From an uncultured Collinsella sp. (lineage in GTDB: Bacteria; Actinomycetota; Coriobacteriia; Coriobacteriales; Coriobacteriaceae), in contig CAUBPS010000017.1 in NCBI GenBank assembly GCA_958437935.1, positions 1 through 48,465 on the forward strand: 48,465 bases of DNA. The letters run 5' to 3'. Below the pieces are notes generated by a model. The model did not search any database. It was not told the origin of the DNA and saw nothing but the letters and a program-made list of their open reading frames with translations. The position numbers and the translations under genes were made by a program. Position 1 is the stretch's first letter; each line of letters begins with the position of its first letter. Shown here piece by piece: positions 15,230 to 24,200 of this stretch.

Positions 15230-16573
15230 TTAGAACTCGAGCTGCTCCAGGCGATCGAAGACTGTGTCGATGCGGGTGAGGAAGTCCCACGGATCAAAGA
15301 TCTCGTCGAGCTTCTCCTGGCTGACGGTGCAGCGTGGGTCGGCCTCGAGACGCTCCTTAAAGGTGGGGCCGGAGACACAATCCTGCACCTCGTGCCAGGT
15401 TGCCATGGCGTTCTCCTGCACAATGGCGTACGCGTCCTCGCGGGTGATGCCCGTGTCGACGAGGGCCAGCAGCACCTTGGAGGAGAAGATGAGGCCGCGA
15501 GTCTTGTTGAGGTTGGCCATCATGCGAGCCGGATACAGCTGCAGGCCGTCGATAACGCGAATGAGGCACTGGAACATGTGGTCGAGGGCGATGAAGCTGT
15601 CGGCCTGGGCGACACGCTCGGCAGAGGAGTGCGAAATGTCACGCTCGTGCCACAGGGCGACGTTATCGAAGGCAACCTGGGCGTTGGACTTCACGACGCG
15701 CGACAGACCGCAGACCTTCTCCATGGTGATCGGGTTGCGCTTGTGCGGCATGGCGGAGCTGCCCTTTTGGCCCTTGCGGAACGGCTCCTCGGCCTCGAGC
15801 GTATCAGTCTTCTGCAGATTGCGAACCTCGGTAGCGATGCGCTCGCAGGTGGCCGCGGTGGTGGCGAGAACGCCGGCGAGATAGGCGTGATGGTCGCGAC
15901 TGATAACCTGCGTGGACAGCGGGTCGTGAACCAAGCCCAGGTGCTCACAGACGTACTCCTCGACGAACGGCTCGATGGAGCTGTAGGTGCCGACGGCACC
16001 GGAGATGGCACCGAAGGCAACGTTCTTGCGAGCATCCTCAAGACGATCAAGGTCGCGCTTGAGTTCCCATGCCCAAGAGCCAAACTTCATGCCGAAGGTC
16101 ATCGGCTCGGCATGGATGCCATGGGTGCGTCCGGCGCAGAGCGTATTGCGCTCCTCGAAGGCGCGGCGCTTGCAGATCACGCCGAGCTTCTTGACGTCCT
16201 CGATAATCAGGTCACACGCCTGAGTAAGCTGATAGCACAGAGCAGTATCACCCAGGTCGGAGCTGGTCATACCGTAGTGAACCCAGCGACTAGGCTTGGG
16301 CTCGCCCTCGGGAACATCGGCGTCGATATACTCCTTCATGTTGGTCAGGAAGGCGATGACATCGTGGCGCGTGACCTCCTCGATCTCATCGACCTTCGCC
16401 TTCTCAAAGTTGGCATGGTCGCGGATCCACTGGGCTTCGTCTTTGGAAATACCGATCTTGCCGAGCTCCGCCTGGGCCTCACAGGCCAGGACCTCGATCT
16501 CCTGCCAAATGGCGTATTTGTTCTCGAGGGAGAAGATGTGTCCCATCTCCGGGCGGGTATAGCGATCGATCAT
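15230..16573 (-). CDS. purB: Adenylosuccinate lyase
   Basis: The 447-residue enzyme splits SAICAR to AICAR and adenylosuccinate to AMP, each releasing fumarate, in purine synthesis. It has the lyase-superfamily signature loop GSSAMPHKRNPI in the middle, the catalytic GRTHGIHAEP segment, and MTSSDLGDTAL near residue 90, with normal family length. The ATG at 16573 has AAGGAG seven bases upstream. Earlier in-frame ATGs lack one. The last 39 bases are duplicated 3.7 kb downstream at 11528-11566, so the gene end has served as an insertion point while staying intact. Confidence 0.96.
   Translation of the reverse strand: MIDRYTRPEMGHIFSLENKYAIWQEIEVLACEAQAELGKIGISKDEAQWIRDHANFEKAKVDEIEEVTRHDVIAFLTNMKEYIDADVPEGEPKPSRWVHYGMTSSDLGDTALCYQLTQACDLIIEDVKKLGVICKRRAFEERNTLCAGRTHGIHAEPMTFGMKFGSWAWELKRDLDRLEDARKNVAFGAISGAVGTYSSIEPFVEEYVCEHLGLVHDPLSTQVISRDHHAYLAGVLATTAATCERIATEVRNLQKTDTLEAEEPFRKGQKGSSAMPHKRNPITMEKVCGLSRVVKSNAQVAFDNVALWHERDISHSSAERVAQADSFIALDHMFQCLIRVIDGLQLYPARMMANLNKTRGLIFSSKVLLALVDTGITREDAYAIVQENAMATWHEVQDCVSGPTFKERLEADPRCTVSQEKLDEIFDPWDFLTRIDTVFDRLEQLEF
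15241..15279 (-). repeat. 3' end of purB (intact-gene copy of the repeat)
   Basis: This is the partner of 11528-11566, and it lies inside the functional purB gene. Confidence 0.9.
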
Positions 16574-16675
16574 AGCGGCTCCTTTTTGGTTATTGGCACG
16601 TTGGTCGTAACCCAACCATTGTACCGTGCGCGCGTGCCAGTATGGGCAGCAGGCATTAACCTAACATTTTGGAAT

Positions 16676-16995
16676 TGGAGCAAGCAACGGGACGTCTGCG
16701 TATTTGCTTCGCAAATCCGCACCGGCTGCGGTCGATCTCCTCGGATTCACGGAGACGATGGGGAAGACTTTGTTGAATTGGCCGTCCCAAGGTCTCCCGC
16801 GCTCGATGGAGCGGGCAACGGGACGTCCGCGTATTTGCTTCGCAAATCCGCACCGGCTGCGGTCGATCTCCTCGGATTCACGGAGACGATGGGGAAGACT
16901 TTGTTGAATTGGCCGTCCCAAGGTCTCCCGCGCTCGATGGAGCGGGCAACGGGACGTCCGCGTATTTGCTTCGCAAATCCGCACCGGCTGCGGTC
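16676..16995. repeat. 131-bp tandem repeat array built on the tRNA-Gly 3' end
   Basis: Units start at 16676, 16807 and 16938, exactly 131 bp apart. The first two are complete and the third breaks off at about 16995. Units 1 and 2 differ at about three positions near the left end. Each unit opens with the sequence of the tRNA-Gly 3' end (TGGAGCGGGCAACGGGAC in units 2 and 3, with two changes in unit 1). It continues through small hairpins (ATTTGC/GCAAAT, CCGCA/TGCGG) and a GGAGA-type inverted repeat. The real tRNA starts 191 bp beyond unit 3. No open frame with coding character runs through the array. Confidence 0.92.
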
Positions 16996-17039
16996 GCCTA
17001 TCGGCGACCTTGCCTGCTCGCTATAAACGCTTCGCGTTT
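16964..17039. repeat. Cluster of tiny perfect hairpins downstream of tRNA-Gly
   Basis: ATTTGC/GCAAAT lies at 16964-16978, CCGCA/TGCGG at 16979-16993, GGTCGCC/GGCGACC at 16992-17009, and AAACGC/GCGTTT at 17025-17039. On the minus strand the AT-rich and last stems have GAA loops, as in the tRNA-Lys cluster. A T-arm mimic, CGGGTTCGAGTCCCG, follows at 17060-17074. Confidence 0.75.
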
Positions 17040-17085
17040 ATTTAACGCTCGCACCCTGTCGGGTTCGAGTCCCGGCACTTTATTG

Positions 17086-17117
17086 AAAAAGGCACGGTAG
17101 CGAAACGTTACCGTGCC
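17086..17117 (-). terminator. Intrinsic terminator of tRNA-Gly
   Basis: On the minus strand GGCACGGTA pairs with TACCGTGCC and is followed by T5. It lies 11 bases after the encoded CCA. Confidence 0.88.
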
Positions 17118-17128
17118 TGAAATTCGAA

Positions 17129-17203
17129 TGGAGCGGGCAACGGGACTCGAACCCGCGAGTGTCAGCTTGGGAAGCTGATGCCTTACCACTTGGCGATGCC
17201 CGC
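17129..17203 (-). tRNA. tRNA-Gly (anticodon CCC)
   Basis: The 75-nt gene includes an encoded CCA (17129-17131). The acceptor stem is GCGGGCA with TGCCCGC, the anticodon loop is TTCCCAA giving CCC, and the T loop is GTTCGAG. Its terminal 18 bases recur as the first bases of the 131-bp tandem units downstream. Confidence 0.95.
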
Positions 17204-17216
17204 TTGTGTGTTGGCT

Positions 17217-17246
17217 AGTATAACGCGGTTGTCTTGTTCGATACAA
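17217..17246 (-). promoter_or_regulatory. Candidate tRNA-Gly promoter
   Basis: On the minus strand a TATACT -10 (17217-17222) and a TTGTAT -35 (17241-17246) are 18 bp apart, just upstream of the tRNA 5' end. Confidence 0.6.
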
Positions 17247-17423
17247 GGGTGGCGATGCTTGTTTTAGCTGTGGAGATTCGTTTTAAAATCGCGTCAATTG
17301 TGGAGACGAGGACCTTTGACCTCCTGTTCTCCTTATCTTCTACCTGCGCTTTTGCCTGATTGTTGTATTTGAGCTCAATTTGTCAGGAATTGGGCAAGCT
17401 TTTGGTCAGGCTCCGGTACTTAC

Positions 17424-17477
17424 CCGCATGAACCTCGGGGGTAGCCTCATCCCACGCGTCGCAACCTCCCCATGCGG
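17424..17477 (+). promoter_or_regulatory. Structured leader of the thioester adhesin gene
   Basis: CCGCATG (17424-17430) and CATGCGG (17471-17477) are perfectly complementary across 40 bases. The second arm ends 13 bases before the AAGGAG ribosome binding site of the adhesin. Internal C- and G-rich blocks could pair further. It matches no riboswitch class I can recognise. Confidence 0.4.
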
Positions 17478-17500
17478 CGCACGAGGGATAAGGAGCAGCC

Positions 17501-20500
17501 ATGTCCACCGCACCCACGCACTCTGTCCACAGCGCAATCGCAACAGGTCCGCTGCTCCTGCTCCTCTTCCTGCTGTTCGGCTGCCTGGCACCGGGAGCCG
17601 CATTTGCCGTCGATGGCTACGACCAGCTCGGCTTCCGCACTATTAGCGATGATTGTGGGCCCTTCTTCATCGGCAAGTATGAAGCTCAAGACGCCTCGAT
17701 TGCCTACTGCATGAACCAGGAGCGCCCCGGCCCCACCAAGCCGGACGGCCCATGGCTCAACTTTGATCAAGGCTGGGTGTGGCTCGACGACGAGTTCGCG
17801 GCAATCGTTTGTCACGGATATCCTACCGCCACGTCGTTTGGCGGTTACCATCTTTCACCCGATCGCGCCCGCGCCGCCACCCAGCTTGCCGTATGGATGC
17901 TCAACGGCACTACCCATGTCGACGGCACCTACTCCTACACGACCGCTCAGGGCAAAACCAAGAGTGGGCACTTTACCGCCGACAATGAAGTCGTGGCGGC
18001 TGCGCGATGGCTCCACGGCAGCGCAAAATCAGGAAGCATCAAAGCCGCTCCGCACCGCGCGCGGCGCTATCTAGGAACCGTATCGGGCGGCAGCAAACGT
18101 CAAGACATGCTCTATGTACTACCGGCGGTCTCTGTTTCCTTCCAAAAGCAGTCTGCAAACGCTGCTATTACCAGCGGAAACAATACTTATCAGTTTGATG
18201 GGGCAACATTCGATGTTTTTGAGAGCGCCAGCGGCGCACGTGTCGGCACCGTCCAGATGGACAGCAACGGTCGAGCGCAGGCAACACTCCTACCCAACAC
18301 GGCATACTACCTAGTTGAGACAACAGCGCCAGCTGGTTATATCCCCCGGCACGATCGCATTGCCTTTACCACGACGGATAACGGCGGATACGTCACCATT
18401 GATGAACAACCCGGCACCATTACCTTGCGCATTGTAAAGCTCGACGCCGCAACGAATGCAGGCCCCCAAGTTGGGGCTTCGCTCGCAGGAGCAGAATTCG
18501 TGTGCGTATCGCAATCAACCCCTGGATGGACACAAACTCTCAGGACCGATGAAAGCGGTCGAGCTACCCTCACCGATGTCCCCCTGGGAACCTTTACCAT
18601 CTATGAATCGAAGGCGCCCGAGGGCTATTTGCCCTCCGGTGACAGTTGGTCTTACACCGTTGGAGCCGACCAACTCGGCGATTCAGGCGTGGTCGAGATC
18701 GAATCTCGCATTTCCGATATCCCCATTGCGTTTAACCTTGAGATTTCAAAATTCAAGGACTACGGCAATAACGATCAATCCGGCCTGGAGCAGCCGGCAG
18801 GAGATGTTGTCTTTGAGGTTGTCAGTAACAGCTCTCAGCAGGTTGTTGGCACACTGACTACAAACATCTATGGCTTTGCCTCCACCAAAGACCAGCCCGA
18901 AGCATGGTTTGGCACAGGCAAGCGACCAGCCGGTGTCCACGGAGCCGTCCCATACGACCGCGCCGGCTACACGGTTCGTGAGGTTCCGGAAACCGTCCCC
19001 GAGGGTTTTAAACGTGCGGGGGAATGGACCGTCGAGGCTAATCAGATTTCCGACGGCACCGAGCTTCAATATATCGTGGACAACCACGCTCTGTCGACGC
19101 ATCTCCAGATTGTAAAACGCGATGCCCAAACAGGCGCTTCTGTTCCACTAGCCGGATTCACCTTCCAACTACTCGACAGCAATCACAAACCTGTCTCACA
19201 AACTTGCTGGTATCCAGCACATAACGTAATGGACACCTTTACGACTGACACGACCGGGACCGTCACACTGCCCGAATCGCTCGTGCCGGGCACCTATTAT
19301 GTACGCGAAACCTCGGCCAAAGAGCCCTATCTTGTCGGCGAAGAGATCGAGGTAAACATACCCGCCGATATAAACCTAACGCCCGTTGCAATCGCCTCGT
19401 ATTATGACCACGCCGCGATCGGAAACATCAGGATCGTTAAAACCGATGCCGTAGACGGCAGCAGCCTCGCGGGCGCCATCTTTGAGATCCGTGCTTCGGG
19501 TGATATCGTGCGCCCCGACGGTAGCATCGCCGCGCTCGACGGTGAGACTGTCGCTACCGTCACGACGGATGAAACTGGAGAAGCACGCGCGGACGACCTC
19601 CCGCTGGGATCTGGCACCGCGCACTACGAGGTTGTCGAGACTCAAGCGCCGGCAGGCTTCTTACTCGATCGGACATCCCATATTGTCGACCTTACTTATG
19701 CCGACCAGAAAACACCCGTTGTAGAAGCACGGCTTAACGTATCCGACGATTACACCAAGGTTGATATCTCCAAGGTCGATGCAAGCGGAGAGCAGGAAGT
19801 GAAAGGCGCACAACTCACCTTATATGGTCCCGATAAAACCGAAATAGACTCTTGGACCTCATCCGACAAGCCGCACCGCGTCGAACATCTTGCACCCGGC
19901 ACCTACTCGTTGCGCGAAACGATGTCTCCGCGGACCTATGACCTTGCCGAGGAGATAACGTTTGAAATAAAGGATACGGGAGAAGTCCAATCCGTCGCGA
20001 TGAAGGATGCGCCCATCGAGATCAAAGGACAGGTCGACAAGCGTCAGGAACTTGTCCAACCTATCGGGAAGGATCTGTTGGCTAACGGCGATGGAAAAAA
20101 CCGCGCCGCGATGCAAACCAATACGGATGGGCTTTTCTCCTATACCATCGATGCTCGAAACGATTCCGCTACTTGGGTTGATGAGTTTACGATTACCGAT
20201 GATCTTGAGTGCGCCAAAGACGGCACGGCGAGATTCGTCTCAATCGAAACCCCCGTCGCCATCGGCGACCTCAACGGTCTGTGCAACGTGTGGTATCGCA
20301 CGACGCCGTTGGACTCGACAGACGTCGATGAGCCGGCAAACGCGACGCTTGACGATGGGCACGAAAATCCTTGGCTTGAGTCCGACGAAGTAAAAGAGAG
20401 CCTGGGTGAGGATTGCCGCCTCGTCGATTACGACGGCTGGCACCTCTGGAAGGCGGATGTCTCGACCACGGAATCCACCACACTCGAGGCGAAAGAACTC

Positions 20501-20932
20501 GACCTTGCATCCAATACCGTCGTGACGGGCATTCGCATTGAATACGGTGCGGTAGCCGCCGACTTTACGACTCGAAGCGATGCGGATTCTTGGACCCGTG
20601 ATGATCTCAAAGATGAGCACGACGACCTTGACGATGCCAAAGCAATCCTTGGCACAGACGCTCGGGGCGCAGTCGTGCACATGCAGGCAACGTCGGCTTA
20701 TACGCCCCAAACTGCACTCACCAACAGCGCGCGCGTCGATCTTTGCCGCAACGGCGGCGGCGATAAACTTGAGTCACATGACGAGGACCGTGTCATTCAA
20801 CGCTGTACCCTACCGCAGGACCTACCGGCAACAGGATCAGCTCCCATCGCCGCTTGCATCACCGCGCTCCTGACCTCGGGTGCCGCAGCCCTATGGTTCG
20901 CTCGCCTTAGGTCGAACCCAAAGAAGCGCTAG
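17501..20932 (+). CDS. Sortase-anchored thioester (TQxA) adhesin with SpaA-like repeats
   Basis: The 1143-residue secreted protein starts with an ATG nine bases after AAGGAG. A signal peptide spans about residues 1-36. A thioester domain follows: Cys70 (AYCMNQ) and Gln128 in TQLAVW form the TQxA signature, an internal thioester that in related adhesins bonds covalently to host protein. Next come five or more SpaA/prealbumin-like domains, recognisable by the repeated pattern of YYLVETTAPAGYIP, FTIYESKAPEGYLP and YEVVETQAPAGF. The C terminus has LPATG (1108-1112), a hydrophobic helix and a basic tail. It is therefore a wall-anchored pilin-like adhesin. No sortase gene is in the window. It runs against the replication direction and lies beside the tRNA-Gly repeat array. 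Confidence 0.93.
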   Translation: MSTAPTHSVHSAIATGPLLLLLFLLFGCLAPGAAFAVDGYDQLGFRTISDDCGPFFIGKYEAQDASIAYCMNQERPGPTKPDGPWLNFDQGWVWLDDEFAAIVCHGYPTATSFGGYHLSPDRARAATQLAVWMLNGTTHVDGTYSYTTAQGKTKSGHFTADNEVVAAARWLHGSAKSGSIKAAPHRARRYLGTVSGGSKRQDMLYVLPAVSVSFQKQSANAAITSGNNTYQFDGATFDVFESASGARVGTVQMDSNGRAQATLLPNTAYYLVETTAPAGYIPRHDRIAFTTTDNGGYVTIDEQPGTITLRIVKLDAATNAGPQVGASLAGAEFVCVSQSTPGWTQTLRTDESGRATLTDVPLGTFTIYESKAPEGYLPSGDSWSYTVGADQLGDSGVVEIESRISDIPIAFNLEISKFKDYGNNDQSGLEQPAGDVVFEVVSNSSQQVVGTLTTNIYGFASTKDQPEAWFGTGKRPAGVHGAVPYDRAGYTVREVPETVPEGFKRAGEWTVEANQISDGTELQYIVDNHALSTHLQIVKRDAQTGASVPLAGFTFQLLDSNHKPVSQTCWYPAHNVMDTFTTDTTGTVTLPESLVPGTYYVRETSAKEPYLVGEEIEVNIPADINLTPVAIASYYDHAAIGNIRIVKTDAVDGSSLAGAIFEIRASGDIVRPDGSIAALDGETVATVTTDETGEARADDLPLGSGTAHYEVVETQAPAGFLLDRTSHIVDLTYADQKTPVVEARLNVSDDYTKVDISKVDASGEQEVKGAQLTLYGPDKTEIDSWTSSDKPHRVEHLAPGTYSLRETMSPRTYDLAEEITFEIKDTGEVQSVAMKDAPIEIKGQVDKRQELVQPIGKDLLANGDGKNRAAMQTNTDGLFSYTIDARNDSATWVDEFTITDDLECAKDGTARFVSIETPVAIGDLNGLCNVWYRTTPLDSTDVDEPANATLDDGHENPWLESDEVKESLGEDCRLVDYDGWHLWKADVSTTESTTLEAKELDLASNTVVTGIRIEYGAVAADFTTRSDADSWTRDDLKDEHDDLDDAKAILGTDARGAVVHMQATSAYTPQTALTNSARVDLCRNGGGDKLESHDEDRVIQRCTLPQDLPATGSAPIAACITALLTSGAAALWFARLRSNPKKR

Positions 20933-20942
20933 CGCGATGAAA

Positions 20943-20977
20943 AAGCGGGCGAGCCAGTCCCCCGGCTCGCCCGCTTT
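20943..20977. terminator. Bidirectional terminator between convergent genes
   Basis: A 12-bp GC-rich perfect stem (AGCGGGCGAGCC with GGCTCGCCCGCT) is flanked by T runs on one side and A runs on the other. It can serve both the adhesin (+) and the small membrane protein (-). Confidence 0.88.
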
Positions 20978-20998
20978 CAATCATTTTAATCGCCGTAT

Positions 20999-21217
20999 CT
21001 ACTCTGCAGACGAAGATCCACCATCAACGATTGCCTGCTCGGACTCAGGAATCCCATCGGCACCCGTGCTCTGTTCTTGCTCCACCTCTTCGCTGATTGC
21101 GGAGGCGGGGGTCGAGCCCTTCGCACCCACGATGTAGGCAGCCCCAAATCCTAACGCAATGGCGATCAAGGTCAAAATCACGTAGACAGGCCAATGGCGC
21201 TTAATATACGAAAACAC
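20999..21217 (-). CDS. Small hypothetical membrane protein
   Basis: The 72-residue protein has a short basic N terminus, one transmembrane helix (about 11-31) and an acidic, Ser/Glu-rich tail of about 40 residues. It lies 21 bases after the stop of the large M28-like gene and shares its transcript, ending in the bidirectional terminator. No family is recognised. The operon suggests it works at the membrane with the upstream protein. Confidence 0.7.
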   Translation of the reverse strand: MFSYIKRHWPVYVILTLIAIALGFGAAYIVGAKGSTPASAISEEVEQEQSTGADGIPESEQAIVDGGSSSAE

Positions 21218-21238
21218 GTTGACTCCTTAGAGCTCCGT

Positions 21239-24200
21239 CTACGAACGACGGATAACCTCGGTCACGACCTCGGATACCGTGGCAATGTTCGTCGGATTGA
21301 CATTGTGGGGCAGGTCGTCCTCGGTACGAGCGCAAGCCAGACGCGTGCCGTCCACGCCCGCGATGGTGAGGGCTCGGCGGCTCGCCTCGAGCGCGGCGTA
21401 GGCATCGGTCTTGGCATAGGGCATCTCGAGCGCGCCACAATCGACATGGAACGACTTGCACACCTTGCTGACCAGGTTCATGATGCGGCGATCGCCCTTG
21501 AGCAGCTGCTGTTCGCCCTCAACCGTCACCACCGAAAGCCTACCGGCACCGACGGATTCAAGATTGATGAAGAAGACGCCGCGGAGCTTATCGCGATGCG
21601 AAGCCAAGAAGGCCTTCATACCGGCGCCATCACAATCCGAGGCGCCCGTTGCCACAAACCAGATATCGTGACCGAGCAGCTCATCATCGCCCATAGAGGC
21701 GACAGCCGAGAGCATATCTTCGGAAGAAGCGCCGTCGGAAGACGTAGCGCCGCCCTTCCAGCCATCGTTATCGTCCTCGAAATTATCCCACGAACCGATG
21801 CCGCGACCGGACTTCTTGGCATCGTAATCGTCTTCGACGCCCAGCCAATCACTCATGCTGTCCTGTTCGTTTTTCTTTTTACGACCGAACAGGCCGCCCA
21901 GGCCGCGCTTGCGAGGCTTGGGTGCCGCCGGGGCGGGAGCCGAAATGGTCTCGATCGGCTGAGCGCCCGACGCAACGGGCATAGGAGGCGCAACGGGTGC
22001 CGATGTGGGCTCGGGACCCTGAGCGGTAGCAAAGGGGTCGTTGACCTGTGCAGAGGGGTCGGGAAGGTCGAACAGCGACGTACGAGGCGCAACGTTTGCC
22101 TGCTTCATCGACGGCAGCGACGGATCGGGGACCGAAGCCAGCGGAGACGAGGAAGGCGCGGGCGACGGAGCCGACGCCGGATCGGGAACATTCATCTGCG
22201 GACGCGGTGATGCCTGGGAGGAAATCTGGGCCATAAGGGAATCGACCGTTTCGTCCTGGGTGGGAGCAACATCGGCAACCGTGGCACCGGAACCACTCGG
22301 GGTCGGCATGGTGAAAATCTGCGTGGAGTAAGGCCTCGACTCATCTGTCTCGGGAGCCTCGGAAACCGCAGGCACTTCCTCCTGCTCGACCTCGGCCGAA
22401 TCATCTTGCTCGGCTGCCGCGTATTGCTCTTCGTCAGGGTTGGCCTCGACGGCCTCGTCCTCGGCGGCATCTTGGATTTCGGCAGCATCAATAGGCTCGT
22501 CATCGTCCACCGCGTCGCCCTGCTCATCGGAAACAGGAAGGGGCTCGGCAATCGCGGTGCCTTGCTTTTCAAACGTTATCGTGGAATCGAACTGCGCGGC
22601 ATCAAACGACATGGTGCTATCGACGTGCTGCTGAGCCTCGAAAGACGTCGTCGCCTCAACAACATCCGTGGACGCCGGTTGCTGGGACTCAAAGGACGTT
22701 GTAGCTTCGGCAGCGTCGACGGGCACGGACTGCATAGCCTCGTTCTGCTCGAACTCTTGCGCCGCGCGCTCGCGTGCCGCCTCGGCTGCCTGCTGCTGAG
22801 CGATAGCCTCCTGCTCGGCAGCCTCGCGTGCGGCAGCGCGCTTCTCCTCGAAATCGTCGACAAATTTCTTGCCCTTTGCAAGCGCACCCTTAAAGAAGTT
22901 GGAAGCACTGGCGCCAATCGAAGAGAACGCGGATGCAATATCGGCATGGGGCGTTGCCGCGGGAATCTCGGCCGAGAAATCAGTATCGCTCTCGTAAGAC
23001 ACGCGCCTCGGCTGTTCAACGTAATCGTCGTCAGACTCGTCCGTAACGTCTTGCGCCGGCGCGGCGGGAGCCAAAATGTCCAGTCCTGCCGCGGGATCGA
23101 TCGCGGACACCGCCTCGGGCTCGGCAACGGCAGCGGTAACCGCGGCAGACTCATCATCCATGGCGACAACGGGCGCAGGTGCAGTCACGACGGGGGCAGG
23201 CTCGGGCTCAAACGTCGGCTCCTCGCCCTCCTCGTAATCGAGCGTGCAGGACTCGGGAAGCATTCCGAGCGCACGGATGGCATCCGAACCAAAGCGGATG
23301 TTGCCGGCGGCATTGCGATAGAGCTTGGGCTCGGGCTCGGCCGCGACAGGCTCCTCCGCCGGCTCGGCAGCGGGAACCTCGTCATTGAACTCTTCGGCCT
23401 GGACAGCCTGATTCTGATCCTCGGGCACGATGGCGCCAATCAGCGTCTCGTCGGCAGACGCACCCTCAAAACCCTCGATCTGCTCGTCGAAAGCCTCGCC
23501 CTGTTCGGGCTCGGTCTGAGCGTCGGGAGCAATCGGCTGACTGAACTCGTCCTCGGCGTAGGTAGGCTCTTCATACTCGATGGTGTTGCCGTAGTCGTTT
23601 TGCTGTTGGGCCGCGGCATACTCCGCTGCTGCGCGCGCCATCTCCTCGGCACGACGCTTCTGCTCCCCAAAATAGGTATCGAACGGAACATCGTCGGGAA
23701 ACTCGTTTTCGCCCTGGAAGGGAGCAACGTTGTCCATAACGCCGAGCATAGCGGCGACAGAAGACTTGTTGCACACCGCGCCGGACGTATAGGGAAGAAT
23801 GTGGCGGTTAGAGATGATGTTTGCCGCGTTGGCGAGCGCGACGAGGGAAGCGAGGATCGCGACAATCCACAGCAGAACCTTGAGCGCGCCGGGGAGCGGC
23901 AGGATACGCAAGATGGCAACGGCAGCAGGGGCAACCGTGGCAACGGGCAACAGCCTGGCGATGAGCGCACGATACGAAGCATAGGGCTCGCGGGCGAGCA
24001 GCTCAGCACGGGGAGAGTCGTAGTGTGCGACAACGACCACCGGGCGGTTGCGCGGAGACGCGAGCGGGCCCGAGGCCTTGTGATAGGCGATGACATTTTG
24101 GCTCACGCCCGTCTTGCCCAGGCGCGAAACCACGGGGTGGCCCGTGCGCTCGAGCACGTAAAGAACGGCGCCGGCAATGGCCAGCAAGGTGCCGACCAAG

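Noticed and set aside
16676..16995. Tandem repeats considered as a CRISPR array
   Set aside because: Units are contiguous 131-bp copies without unique spacers and no cas genes are present.
15206..17026. 606-codon plus-strand frame covering purB and the tandem repeats
   Set aside because: Antisense of purB continued through the repeat array; the translated repeat has no protein character.
17060..17074. T-arm-like palindrome considered as a second tRNA gene
   Set aside because: There is no acceptor, D or anticodon arm around it; it is an orphan motif, as at 1585-1596.
17424..17477. Leader considered as a c-di-GMP, cobalamin or SAM riboswitch
   Set aside because: None of the conserved core sequences of these classes is present by eye.
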